Assembly (NCBI RefSeq): GCF_010500815.1
Contig: NZ_JAAAMG010000009.1
Location: 62,001-126,000 of the forward strand
Direction of reading: 5' to 3'
DNA from: Jiella pacifica
GTDB lineage: Bacteria > Pseudomonadota > Alphaproteobacteria > Rhizobiales > Rhizobiaceae
DNA length: 64,000 nt
The notes under the pieces were generated by a model. It was not told where the DNA came from, made no database searches, and saw only the letters and a program-made list of their open reading frames with translations. Made by a program: the position numbers and the translations under genes. Positions 53,167 to 62,170 of the stretch are shown here, in pieces. Numbering within the stretch: the stretch's first letter is position 1; each line of letters starts with the position of its first letter.

Positions 53167-54417
53167 ATGACCGGTTTCAAGTCCGACTTTCTCTGTACGC
53201 TCGCCGAGCGCGGCTTCATCCACCAGGTCTCCGACGAGACCGGGATGGACGAACTTTTCGCCAGGGAGACCGTGACGGCCTATGTCGGCTACGACGCCAC
53301 GGCGACGAGCCTTCACATCGGCAATCTGATCTCGGCGACCATGCTCTATTGGCTGCAGGAGACCGGCCACCGGCCGATCGCGTTGATGGGCGGCGGCACC
53401 TCGATGGTCGGCGATCCGTCCTTCCGCGACGAGCAGCGCAAGCTTCTGACCACGGAAGCGATCGAGGAGAACATCGCCGGCATCAAGAAGATCTTCGCGA
53501 AGATCCTGAAATTCGGCGAGGGGCCGACCGACGCGGTCATGGTCAACAATGCCGACTGGCTGTTGAAGCTCAACTATGTCGAGTTCCTGCGCGACGTCGG
53601 CCGGCATTTCTCGGTCAACCGGATGCTGTCCTTCGATTCGGTGAAGATCCGGCTCGACCGCGAACAGTCGCTGTCCTTCCTCGAATTCAACTACATGATC
53701 ATGCAGGGCTACGACTTCGTCGAGCTGTCCCGGCGCTACGGCTGCCGGCTGCAGATGGGCGGCTCGGACCAGTGGGGCAACATCATCAACGGCGTCGACC
53801 TCGGCCACCGCATGGGCACGCCGCAACTCTATGCGCTGACGACGCCGCTGCTCACCACCGCCTCCGGCGCCAAGATGGGCAAGACCGCCCAAGGCGCCGT
53901 CTGGCTGAATGGAGACCTCTTCAGCCCCTATGATTTCTGGCAGTATTTCCGCAACACCGAGGATGCCGACGTCGGCCGCTTCCTGAAGATCTTCACCCGC
54001 CTGCCGCTGGACGAGATCGCCAGGCTCGAAGCGCTCGACGGATCGGAGATCAACGAGGCGAAGAAGATCCTCGCAACCGAGGCGACGGCCGTCGTTCATG
54101 GCCGCGAGGCCGCCGAAGAGGCCGCCGAAACGGCGCGCGTGACCTTCGAGGAAGGGGCGCTCGCCGAGACGCTGCCGACCATCACGGTGGCGCGGTCGGA
54201 ACTTGCGGGCGGCGCCGGGCTCCTGTCGCTCGTCGTCGCGGCGGGTCTTGCCGGCTCCAATGGCGAGGCGCGCCGCCACGTCCAGAGCGGCGCGGTGCGT
54301 GTCAACGACGAGACGGTCTCCGACCCGCGCGCAAGCCTCGGTGAGGCTGATCTCAAGGACGGCGTGATCAAGCTCTCGGTCGGGCGCAAGAAGCACGTGC
54401 TGGTGCGGCCGCAGTAG
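53167..54417 (+). CDS. tyrS: Tyrosyl-tRNA synthetase
   Basis: A 416-residue class I synthetase charging tRNA(Tyr). The HIGH-type motif is in [19 protein letters not shown] (about residue 50), with preceding [11 protein letters not shown]. The KMSKS-equivalent is [17 protein letters not shown] (Lys236), a known TyrRS variant. The [17 protein letters not shown] pocket segment is complete. The C-terminal S4-like RNA-binding domain reads [21 protein letters not shown]. The start at 53167 is chosen by domain onset; upstream frame to 53050 lacks a signal. No gene is seen in 52974-53166. Confidence 0.97.
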   Translation: MTGFKSDFLCTLAERGFIHQVSDETGMDELFARETVTAYVGYDATATSLHIGNLISATMLYWLQETGHRPIALMGGGTSMVGDPSFRDEQRKLLTTEAIEENIAGIKKIFAKILKFGEGPTDAVMVNNADWLLKLNYVEFLRDVGRHFSVNRMLSFDSVKIRLDREQSLSFLEFNYMIMQGYDFVELSRRYGCRLQMGGSDQWGNIINGVDLGHRMGTPQLYALTTPLLTTASGAKMGKTAQGAVWLNGDLFSPYDFWQYFRNTEDADVGRFLKIFTRLPLDEIARLEALDGSEINEAKKILATEATAVVHGREAAEEAAETARVTFEEGALAETLPTITVARSELAGGAGLLSLVVAAGLAGSNGEARRHVQSGAVRVNDETVSDPRASLGEADLKDGVIKLSVGRKKHVLVRPQ

Positions 54418-54453
54418 ACGGAAGCGTCGCCTTAGTCGTCATCCGGAACGCAG

Positions 54454-54487
54454 CGGCGGAGCGACGGTCCAAACCGTCGCTCCGCCG
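54454..54487. terminator. Strong hairpin between tyrS and the convergent AsmA-like gene
   Basis: Perfect 14-bp arms CGGCGGAGCGACGG (54454-54467) and CCGTCGCTCCGCCG (54474-54487) with a 6-base loop. It lies 36 bases after the tyrS stop and 32 bases from the stop of the convergent gene. It may end both transcripts, although no T-run is visible on either side. Confidence 0.6.
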
Positions 54488-54519
54488 ATAGACGTTCAGC
54501 CGCATCCTTCCAACCCCGA

Positions 54520-57500
54520 TCAATACTCGAAGATCCGCCTGAAGATGCCGGGCGCGATCAGCGAGATCGGATTGACGATGAGGGTCGGGTCGGAGAGCAT
54601 GCCGTCGAGCCGGTAGGTAATGCCGATGAGGCCGCCCTCGCCGCCATTGCCCAGTACGCCGCCGACGAAGGGCAGCGCGCCGAACAGCCGGTTGACGCCG
54701 TAGGCCGGCATGAAGGAGCCGGCCATGTCGACCCGGCCGGACGGATCGATGAGCGTGCCGGCGAAGCTCGATCCGAACACCGGCCCGCGAATGATCCCGT
54801 CGTCGAGGATCAACCGCCCGCCCTTCCACAGCAAGGTGGCGTAGGCGGTGTCGAAATAGGCGTTGGCGACGGGAAGATCCTTGCCGAGCCGGGCGGCCAG
54901 ACTGTCGGATCGTTGCTGTGCCGTCCCGACGAGACGCCGCAACCGCTCCTCGTCGACCAGGGTGAAATCGCTCAGCACCACCTGACCGCCATAGGCGCCG
55001 TCGCGCGTTCCGAGCCTGGCCTGCAGCCGCCCGCCCTTCATCTTGCCGTAGAAGCCGGAAAAGCGCAGCAACGCGCCGGCGTCTCCCACCTCCAGCCGCA
55101 GGGCCGGCGTGTCCCTCGCCGCCGGCTCGAAGATCATCGAGACCGGAGCTCCGGCAATGCTGGCGGCCAGCGAAGCACCCCGGACCCGGTCGCCGCTGGC
55201 CTCGTAGCGAATCGCCGCATCCTGGAGCGTCTCGCCGTTGAAGCCGACGAGCTTGTCCGCCGACAGTTCGATGCGCAGCCTTTCCTCGTCGCCGGACTGT
55301 TTGTCGCCGTTCTTGCCGAAGCCGGCCTCGAAGGCGGCGAGCATCGGCCGCGCGTCGATGCCGTTCGCGGCGATGCTGATGCCGATGCCGCCTTCGATCC
55401 GGGTCAGCCGGGCGGAAACCGAATCGCTGCGATTGAGCGCCAGTGAATTCAGGACCATCGATTTCAGGCCCGCATCGTCGAGCTCGGCCGAACCCGTCGC
55501 CGAGAACCCCTCGCCGTCGAGGACCGCGTCGTCGATCCTCAAGACGGGGCCGTCCTGCCTCGCCGAGAAGGTCAGGATCCCCGGCACCCCGGCGCTCTTC
55601 GACCAGCCGATCGCCGGCAACGTCATCGCCGCCCTGGTCAGATCGACCCGCGAGGCGAAACCGCTGCCTTGCCGGGTGAGGTCGACGGCGACGGGGCCTT
55701 TGACGACCCGCGCCAGCGACGGCGACAGCGCGGCGATCTCGCCATCGTCGAGACGGGCAGAGATCTTCAGCGAGGCATCCCCCACCGGGTCGGGTCCGAT
55801 CGGTTGCGTGAAGCTGACATCGGCGGGAATGCCGTCGATCCGGCCGGTGAAGTCGCCCATGGCGCTCGCCTCGGCGATCATCGCCGTTCCGGTGAGATCG
55901 GTCAGTCGCCGCCCCTCGATCGGCTTCTTGACGTCGACGCCCTTCAGTTCGGCGACGACGGTCCATTTCAGTCCGCTCACGTCGGCCCCCGCTTCCGGCT
56001 CATCGCCGAGATGAAAGGCCGTCCCCACCCCGACACGGGCCTTGCCCTCGAAATCCTGGGGCTGCCAGTCCTTCGTGGCGTTGGCGATGATCGGTTCGTG
56101 CCCGGCAAGCCGAATGAGGTCGGCGGCGGCGCCTTCGATATTGAGGGACAATGCGCCGTCGACGCCGCCTCCGGCATGCTGGAATTCCAGCGACGAGGGC
56201 AGGATCGAAAGCTCCGGCATCCCGACGACGGATCCCGATTCGAGGCCGATCGTGGCGTGGTCGCCGCGATGCCGGACAGAGCCGGATACCTCCGCCAATG
56301 GCGGCATGTCGGTGAGGGTGGTGAACGCGCCTCCCTCGAAGCCGAGCCGCAGCTTGAACTCGTCGTCGCGCATCGGCGTGTTGGGCTCGATGACGGCGAG
56401 CAACCGCTCGATCGTCAGGTCGAGGGAAATCTGCGCATCGGTGACCACGCCGTCCTTCAGATGCGCCATCCCCCAGCTGCGCGGCCCCTCGGCCAGGAAG
56501 AACGGCCAGAAGGCCAGGAGGTCTGCGGCACTCAGTCCCATGGCGGCGACCCGGGTCTCCAGCCTGTCCTGCGCGCCGAGGCCGCCGAGTTCGGCGGTTG
56601 CGGCGAGCCAGCCGTCGCCGGTCTCGAGCCGGGCCTCCTGGATGCGAAGCTTGCCCGCCTTGAGATCGACCGTACCGCGGGAAGTCAGCCTTGCCGTCCG
56701 CGTCAGAGTGGGCCCGGGCTCGGCGACCACACTCCGAAGACTCGAGACGAGCTGCGTCGAATCCAGCCGGAAGGGAACCATGCCGTCCGCCGCCGCGGCA
56801 AGATCGACGGCGCCTTCGAAGACGGCCCTGACGTCCGAGCCGTCGGTGAAATCGGCTGCGATGTCAGCTGCTTGGAGGCCTTCGTTGAACCCGATCGACA
56901 GTACGCCGTCGATCCTTTGCCCGTCCCCGTCGGAAAGCGCCGTCGTCGCGACAAGCTTCAGTCGGCGCTCGCCTTTCTCGCCGCTGAGCCCGAGCGAAAA
57001 CGCCAGTGACGGCCGGGCCGCCGGGCCGATGGTGACGGGAACGTCGATCCGGCTGGTGGAGAGGCTGAGTTCCCGCAGGCCCGGGCCCGCGGCGAAGGGC
57101 ACCGCCGACCCGGTGACGGCGATCCTCCTCTGGTCGAGTGCGACGGCGGCGTTCAGGCGGAGATCGCCGCCGGCTTCCTTGCTCATCTGCAACCGCTCGA
57201 CCCGCGGCTCGGCCGGGCCGCTCCCCGCAAGCTGCAGGTTGCTGACGGTGATCGTCTCGATCGGCAGGCCGACGATTTCAGCGGCGGCCCGGTCGAGGCC
57301 GGCAAAGATCGCCTCGACCTTCACCGGCCCGACATCCGCTCCCCCCGAAAGCAACGCCGGTTCGATGATGACACCATCGGCGGTGATCGCCTCGGCGGCG
57401 AGATCGTCGGTCAGAAGGTCGAAGAGGCTGAAGCCGATGGAAAGGTCGGCGACGGAGCCGAGCGTCGCCCCGGACGCACGGTCGGTCAGGACGACATTGG

Positions 57501-57720
57501 CGTAGCGCAGGCCGATCTTGCCGGATGGCGCGAATCCGACGCTGCGACCGCCGATCGAAACCGCGACGCCGTCGGGCAAGATCATGGCCGCCAGACGCTC
57601 GCTCTGGTCGAGGAGCAGGCGGTTGCCGAAGGAGGTGGCGACAACGAGGGTGATCGTGCCCACGACGAAGACGAGGACGGCGGCGAGCACGCCGCAGGAG
57701 ATCCCGGCAGCGCGCCTCAT
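54520..57720 (-). CDS. AsmA/YhdP-like large envelope protein (DUF3971)
   Basis: A 1066-residue protein with one N-terminal transmembrane anchor (GVLAAVLVFVVGTITLVVATSFG) and a long repetitive beta-strand-rich chain. Features such as RYANVVLTDRASGATLGSV, FWPFFLAEGPRSWGMAHLKDGVVTDAQ (typical of DUF3971) and the C-terminal AsmA2-like GPVFGSSFAGTLIDPSGRVD, GVNRLFGALPFVGGVLGNGG and TYRLDGMLSDPTLIVNP match the YhdP/TamB/AsmA group. These proteins bridge the periplasm and are implicated in phospholipid transport to the outer membrane. Length is somewhat below E. coli YhdP (about 1270). The gene is convergent with tyrS and divergent from bcp. Confidence 0.88.
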   Translation of the reverse strand: MRRAAGISCGVLAAVLVFVVGTITLVVATSFGNRLLLDQSERLAAMILPDGVAVSIGGRSVGFAPSGKIGLRYANVVLTDRASGATLGSVADLSIGFSLFDLLTDDLAAEAITADGVIIEPALLSGGADVGPVKVEAIFAGLDRAAAEIVGLPIETITVSNLQLAGSGPAEPRVERLQMSKEAGGDLRLNAAVALDQRRIAVTGSAVPFAAGPGLRELSLSTSRIDVPVTIGPAARPSLAFSLGLSGEKGERRLKLVATTALSDGDGQRIDGVLSIGFNEGLQAADIAADFTDGSDVRAVFEGAVDLAAAADGMVPFRLDSTQLVSSLRSVVAEPGPTLTRTARLTSRGTVDLKAGKLRIQEARLETGDGWLAATAELGGLGAQDRLETRVAAMGLSAADLLAFWPFFLAEGPRSWGMAHLKDGVVTDAQISLDLTIERLLAVIEPNTPMRDDEFKLRLGFEGGAFTTLTDMPPLAEVSGSVRHRGDHATIGLESGSVVGMPELSILPSSLEFQHAGGGVDGALSLNIEGAAADLIRLAGHEPIIANATKDWQPQDFEGKARVGVGTAFHLGDEPEAGADVSGLKWTVVAELKGVDVKKPIEGRRLTDLTGTAMIAEASAMGDFTGRIDGIPADVSFTQPIGPDPVGDASLKISARLDDGEIAALSPSLARVVKGPVAVDLTRQGSGFASRVDLTRAAMTLPAIGWSKSAGVPGILTFSARQDGPVLRIDDAVLDGEGFSATGSAELDDAGLKSMVLNSLALNRSDSVSARLTRIEGGIGISIAANGIDARPMLAAFEAGFGKNGDKQSGDEERLRIELSADKLVGFNGETLQDAAIRYEASGDRVRGASLAASIAGAPVSMIFEPAARDTPALRLEVGDAGALLRFSGFYGKMKGGRLQARLGTRDGAYGGQVVLSDFTLVDEERLRRLVGTAQQRSDSLAARLGKDLPVANAYFDTAYATLLWKGGRLILDDGIIRGPVFGSSFAGTLIDPSGRVDMAGSFMPAYGVNRLFGALPFVGGVLGNGGEGGLIGITYRLDGMLSDPTLIVNPISLIAPGIFRRIFEY

Positions 57721-57962
57721 GTTTGCGTCCGGCCAAGGGTGTTGGCTGCTTCGCGCGATCCGTCTTCGTCGGGATGAATGTCGTCCATCACCGTCGGTCG
57801 GGTCCTCGCCCGCATCGCCCCTGCCTGCATCTCAACAGCTTCCCACCCCACTTTCGCATGGCAGCATGGCCAGGACCCCTCCCGTGCGGTATCGGTCGGA
57901 ACCGATGTGCCATGCCCCTCCCGGGTGCTCCTTCAATCTTCTCGCGTCGAAAGGATGACACG

Positions 57963-58439
57963 ATGACGATTTCCCTCGGCGACAAATGCCCGGACTTCAA
58001 CTTGCCCGACGACCGTGGCGAGATGGTCTCGCTCGGTGACCTCCTCGGAAAGCCGTTCGTTCTGTATTTCTACCCCAAGGACGATACCTCGGGATGCACG
58101 CGCGAGGCTGTCGATTTCAGCAGCCTGGCTAAGGACTTCGCCGTGGCCGGCGTGGCGGTCTTCGGGGTCTCGCCCGATCCGGTGAAGAAGCACCAGAAGT
58201 TCCGCGACAAGCATGAACTGACCGTCCGGCTCCTCGCCGACGAAGAAAAGTCGCTCCTTTCGGCCTTTGGCGTCTGGGTCGAAAAGTCGATGTACGGCCG
58301 CAAGTACATGGGCGTCGAGCGGACGACCGCGCTGATCGGGGCGGGCGGCGAAGTCCGGCAGTTGTGGCCGAAGGTGAAGGTGCCGGGCCACGCCGAGGAG
58401 GTGCTTCAGGCAGCGCGCCAGCTTTCCGAGACGGCGTGA
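57963..58439 (+). CDS. bcp: Thioredoxin-dependent peroxiredoxin (Bcp/PrxQ family)
   Basis: A 158-residue peroxidase reducing H2O2 and organic peroxides. The active site YFYPKDDTSGCTREAVDF has the peroxidatic Cys45. In E. coli-type Bcp a resolving Cys lies five residues on; here that place is Val50, so the enzyme is of the one-Cys type or uses an external thiol. Other parts are GVSPDPVKKHQKFRDKHEL and RTTALIGAGGEVRQLW. The start at 57963 follows AAAGGATGACACG. The GTGA junction at 58436-58439 overlaps the next gene. Confidence 0.93.
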   Translation: MTISLGDKCPDFNLPDDRGEMVSLGDLLGKPFVLYFYPKDDTSGCTREAVDFSSLAKDFAVAGVAVFGVSPDPVKKHQKFRDKHELTVRLLADEEKSLLSAFGVWVEKSMYGRKYMGVERTTALIGAGGEVRQLWPKVKVPGHAEEVLQAARQLSETA

Positions 58440-59290
58440 TCCTCGTGGAGGACGCTGCGCCGACCGGAACCGAGGAAAGATTGCCTTCGACGCTGCGCGA
58501 GGCGGCGATCGACGCCTTGGCCGCGAGCGACCTCGACGAGAAGGTCCGGCTGACGAATCTCGCCTGCCGCCTGTGGTTCTCCCGGCGGCTCGGCCTCCAT
58601 TCGGCGACCGACCCCTCCCATCCGGGTAGGCCCGGGCGGCCGAACGAGCCCGAACTCGTCTCGCCGCGCTTCCTCCCGCGCCGCTCGGCCCATACCGAGG
58701 AGGGGCGGATCGTCCTCATCCACGCCCTCGCCCATATCGAGCTCAACGCCATCGATCTCGCCCTCGACATCGTCGCCCGCTTTGCCCGCGAGACGATGCC
58801 GCGCAGCTTCTTCGACGGCTGGATGACGGTGGCGCTGGAGGAGGCCAAGCATTTCGGCCTGCTCTCCCGGCGGCTCCAGTCGCTCGGCTCGCGCTACGGC
58901 GCCCTGCCCGCCCATGACGGCCTCTGGCAGGCCGTCGAGGCGACGGCCCACGATCTGTCCGCGCGGCTCGCCGTCGTGCCGCTGATTCTCGAGGCCCGCG
59001 GCCTCGACGTCACGCCCTCGATGATCGACAAGCTCACCGCCGTCGGCGACCTCGATACGGCGAAGATCCTGGAGATCATCTATCGCGACGAGAAGAAGCA
59101 CGTGGCCATCGGCGCCAAGTGGTTCCGCTTTCTCTGCGCGCGCCAGAACGTCAATGCGGCCGAACGCTTCGGCGTCCTGGTGCGGGAGAGTTTCCGCGGC
59201 GACGTGAAGGCCCCGTTCAACGACCGCGCCCGGGCCGAGGCGGGGCTGACGCCGACCTTCTATCGCTCGCTCTCGCCCCGCTCGCGCTGA
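58436..59290 (+). CDS. DUF455 ferritin-like protein, GTG start overlapping bcp
   Basis: A 284-residue protein of the DUF455 family with a ferritin-like four-helix bundle. Candidate di-metal ligands are Glu and His residues in LIHALAHIELNAIDLALD, WMTVALEEAKHFGLLSRRL and IYRDEKKHVAIGAKWF, the three-part E...ExxH pattern of ferritin-like enzymes. The GTG at 58436 overlaps the bcp stop as GTGA; a second GTG lies at 58445. The product and substrate are unknown; the family includes enzymes related to MiaE. Coupling with a peroxiredoxin suggests oxidant or iron handling, which is inference. Confidence 0.82.
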   Translation: MILVEDAAPTGTEERLPSTLREAAIDALAASDLDEKVRLTNLACRLWFSRRLGLHSATDPSHPGRPGRPNEPELVSPRFLPRRSAHTEEGRIVLIHALAHIELNAIDLALDIVARFARETMPRSFFDGWMTVALEEAKHFGLLSRRLQSLGSRYGALPAHDGLWQAVEATAHDLSARLAVVPLILEARGLDVTPSMIDKLTAVGDLDTAKILEIIYRDEKKHVAIGAKWFRFLCARQNVNAAERFGVLVRESFRGDVKAPFNDRARAEAGLTPTFYRSLSPRSR

Positions 59291-59397
59291 GCGCGTGGCG
59301 ATTTCCCAAGGTCGTTGCCAACGAAACATTAACCTTAAGGATTTCTAATCGCCGTCGACGAGAGCCCCTTCGGGCCGCCCCAGAAGCGATCGGGTCG

Positions 59398-60801
59398 ATG
59401 CAGGCGAGCATGCTGACGAGCACCTTCGGTAGACGCAAAGAGCCCCACACGGTGATCATCGCCCGGGGCGAGCACGTCCGGCACTTCACCATCTGCCGCA
59501 CGCGTCTGCTCATGGGATCGGCGCTCGCCGCCGTCATCGTCGCCGCGGCCTTCGCCGCCCCCTTCGGCTACGTCTCCACGGCACCGGACGACACCGGCGT
59601 CAGCGAGCGGCAGTGGCAGGTCCGCCACGAATACGAGGAGCGGATCGCGACGCTGCGGGCCGAACTCGACCGGGCGACCAGCCGGCAGTTCCTCGCCCAG
59701 AAGATGGTGGAGAGCAAGGTCGACGTCCTGCTCGAGCAGCAGGAGGAACTCAGTGCCCGCTACGAGCGGCTCCGGCCGCTCTTCGACAAGGCGAAGTCTA
59801 CGGGTCTCCTCGCCGCAGCCGTGCCCATCCCGACGCCCAAGCCCGAGGAGGAAGCCGTCGATCCGGTGGAAATCGAGCCGGCCTCAGATTCCTTGTCGGT
59901 GGCGGAAGGCGGCGGCGACGGCGACGGCGAAGTCACCGCCGAAGAGCCGATGGCCGCCCCGGCGGCGAACGCCTTCGCGCCCTCGCAAGATGCCGCCCCG
60001 GTCGACTGGCTCGCCCGCCTGCGGGCCGAAGCCGAGCCGGCCCCAGCCGCACCGACCGCCGCCAAGTCGGGGCGCCTAGCCCGAAGACCGGCGGACGTCA
60101 TTTCCAACGACAGTTTGCGCCGCATCGGCGAGGCGATCAGCGTCGCCGAACTCGGCCAGATCCGACATCTCGAAGCCTTGGCCTCGACCGCCCGCGGCCG
60201 GGCCGTGCGCATCTCCTCGGCGCTGGCTGCGGCCGGAATCAAGGTGCCCGGCGGCGATGACGACGGCGAGCGCGCCCAGGGCGGCCCCTACGAGCCGGTG
60301 CCCGCCGCAGACGCCTTCGATCAGTCGATCGCCGAACTCGACGAGGCGCTCGACGCCTTGCAGCGCGTCGCCGCCGTGACGAAGACCCTGCCGCTCGACC
60401 GGCCGATGCCGGCGCGGATGATCTCCTCCACCTTCGGGGTCCGGGCCGATCCGTTTCTCGGCCGCAGCGCCTTTCATTCCGGCATCGACTTCGCCGAGCC
60501 CCGCGGAAGCGCCGTCCGCGCGACGGCGCCTGGCAAGGTGATCAAGGCGGGCTCCTATGGTGGCTACGGCAACATGGTCGAGATCGACCATGGCGACGGC
60601 ATCACCACCCGCTACGGGCATATGTCGAAGATTTCCGTCGAGGTCGGCCAGACCATCGGCCGTGGCGAACGCGTCGGCGCCGTCGGCTCGACCGGGCGCA
60701 GCACCGGCCCGCACCTCCACTACGAGGTGCGCCGCAACGACAAGGCCGTCGATCCGGCGAAGTTTTTTCGCCTCGGGGACCGCATCCGCGAATTCGGCTG
60801 A
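59398..60801 (+). CDS. M23 family metallopeptidase (cell wall hydrolase or its activator)
   Basis: A 467-residue membrane-anchored protein. An N-terminal transmembrane segment (MGSALAAVIVAAAFAAPFGYV) is followed by a coiled coil (YEERIATLRAELDRATSRQF, VDVLLEQQEELSARYERL) and an acidic/Pro-rich linker at about residues 140-240. The C-terminal LytM domain from about residue 340 has FHSGIDFAEPRGSAVRATAPG (HxxxD) and STGPHLHYEVR (HxH), so all four zinc-site residues are present and it is probably an active endopeptidase. Start at 59398 is the first ATG at the domain side; the alternative ATG is at 59410. It lies in a likely operon with bcp and DUF455. Confidence 0.9.
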   Translation: MQASMLTSTFGRRKEPHTVIIARGEHVRHFTICRTRLLMGSALAAVIVAAAFAAPFGYVSTAPDDTGVSERQWQVRHEYEERIATLRAELDRATSRQFLAQKMVESKVDVLLEQQEELSARYERLRPLFDKAKSTGLLAAAVPIPTPKPEEEAVDPVEIEPASDSLSVAEGGGDGDGEVTAEEPMAAPAANAFAPSQDAAPVDWLARLRAEAEPAPAAPTAAKSGRLARRPADVISNDSLRRIGEAISVAELGQIRHLEALASTARGRAVRISSALAAAGIKVPGGDDDGERAQGGPYEPVPAADAFDQSIAELDEALDALQRVAAVTKTLPLDRPMPARMISSTFGVRADPFLGRSAFHSGIDFAEPRGSAVRATAPGKVIKAGSYGGYGNMVEIDHGDGITTRYGHMSKISVEVGQTIGRGERVGAVGSTGRSTGPHLHYEVRRNDKAVDPAKFFRLGDRIREFG

Positions 60802-60817
60802 GCTCGAGCGAAACGAG

Positions 60818-60854
60818 AACGGCCCGGCACCGCTCGCTGCGATGCCGGGCCGTT
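60818..60854. terminator. Hairpin between the M23 and prfB genes
   Basis: Perfect 12-bp arms AACGGCCCGGCA (60818-60829) and TGCCGGGCCGTT (60843-60854) with a 13-base loop, between convergent genes ending at 60801 and 60912. It could end both transcripts. Confidence 0.6.
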
Positions 60855-60911
60855 GACAGTTGAACGATGAAAAACCTCGGCCGACGTCTTCGATGTCGAC
60901 CTTGCCGCCTC

Positions 60912-62040
60912 TCAGTCGACGTCTTCGACGTCCACCTTGCCGCCATGGACGCGCTGGGCGAGCGCCGCCTCCATGAAGGCGTCGATGTCGCCATCCAGCA
61001 CGTCCTGCGGACTGGTGCTTTCGACGCCGGTGCGCAGGTCCTTCACCATCTGGTACGGCTGCAGCACGTAGGAGCGGATCTGGTGGCCCCAGCCGATGTC
61101 GCTCTTCGAGGCCGCTTCGGCGTTCGCCACCGCCTCGCGCTTTTCGAGCTCGGCCTCGTAGAGCCGCGCCTTCAGCATGTTCCAGGCAGTGGCCCGGTTC
61201 TTGTGCTGCGAGCGCTCCTGCTGGCAGGCGACGACGATGCCGGTCGGGATGTGGGTGATGCGAACCGCCGAATCGGTGGTGTTGACGTGCTGACCGCCGG
61301 CGCCCGACGCCCGGTAGGTGTCGATGCGGCACTCCGATTCGTTGACCTGGATGTCGATCGTGTCGTCGACCACCGGATACACCCAGACCGAGGCGAAGGA
61401 GGTGTGCCGCCGCGCCTGGCTGTCATAGGGCGAGATCCGCACCAGGCGATGCACACCCGATTCGGTCTTCGCCCAGCCATAGGCGTTGTGGCCCTTGATC
61501 AGCAGCGTCGCCGACTTGATCCCGGCCTCTTCGCCTGCATGCTCCTCGAGCACCTCGACCTTGAACTTGGCGCGCTCGGCCCAGCGCATGTACATGCGCT
61601 CGAGCATCTCGGCCCAGTCCTGGCTCTCGGTGCCGCCGGCCCCGGAATGGACTTCCAGATAGGTGTCGTTCGAATCGGCCTCGCCGGAGAGCAGCGTCTC
61701 GATCTGCCGCTTGTCGACCTCGGCCTTGACCTCGCGCAGCGCCTTTTCGGCTTCCGTGACGATGTCCTGATCACCCTCTTCTTCGCCCATGGCGATGAGG
61801 TCGATCGAATCGGCTACCGTCTGTTCGAGGCGCCGGATCGCCGTGATGGAAGATTCAAGCTCCTGACGCTCGCGCATCAGCTTCTGGCCTTCCATCGGGT
61901 CGTTCCAGATCGACGGATCCTCCGCCTTCTGATTCAGCTGGTCGAAACGTCTGAGGGAGCGATCCCAGTCAAAGATGCCTCCTCAGCAGGCTTATGGCCT
62001 GCTTGATTTCGTCGACCAAGGTCTCGATTTCGGCACGCAT
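60912..62040 (-). CDS. prfB: Peptide chain release factor 2, with programmed +1 frameshift
   Basis: RF2 recognises UAA/UGA stop codons. The full protein is 375 residues made by +1 frameshift. ATG 62040 (after AAGGAG) starts a 23-codon frame ending CTT TGA. After a +1 slip at CTT T, the second frame continues from GAC at 61970 to the stop at 60912 with [20 protein letters not shown], then the RF2 body. The GGQ motif is [20 protein letters not shown]. The SPY-equivalent region includes [21 protein letters not shown] frame starting at ATG 61895 would lose 48 residues and is not the true start. mrcA lies upstream on the same strand. Confidence 0.97.
61969..61983 (-). promoter_or_regulatory. Programmed +1 frameshift site of prfB
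   Basis: On the minus strand AGGAGG (61983-61978) stands 3 bases before CTT TGA C (slippery CTT 61974-61972, stop TGA 61971-61969). This is the classic RF2 autoregulatory site: low RF2 lets ribosomes slip at the UGA stop, stimulated by the internal Shine-Dalgarno-like sequence. Confidence 0.96.
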
Positions 62041-62063
62041 GCCGCATTCTCCTTGAAATGGAC

Positions 62064-62100
62064 GAGAGCGCCGTCGGGGATCCGAGGGTGCGGCGCTCTC
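62064..62100. terminator. Inverted repeat between mrcA and prfB
   Basis: Perfect 10-bp arms GAGAGCGCCG (62064-62073) and CGGCGCTCTC (62091-62100) with a 17-base loop. It lies 24 bases upstream of the prfB start and 71 after the mrcA stop, in the intercistronic region. It may stop or regulate read-through into prfB. Confidence 0.45.
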
Positions 62101-62170
62101 ATTGAAGCACAGGGTCTTAGCGGCGCAGCCGCCGGGCCGTCAACACGCGGCGCCGACACGGAGCGGCTGA

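Noticed and set aside
54368-55966. 532-codon minus-strand frame within the AsmA-like gene
   Set aside because: Arg/Gly-rich shadow in another frame of the 1066-residue protein.
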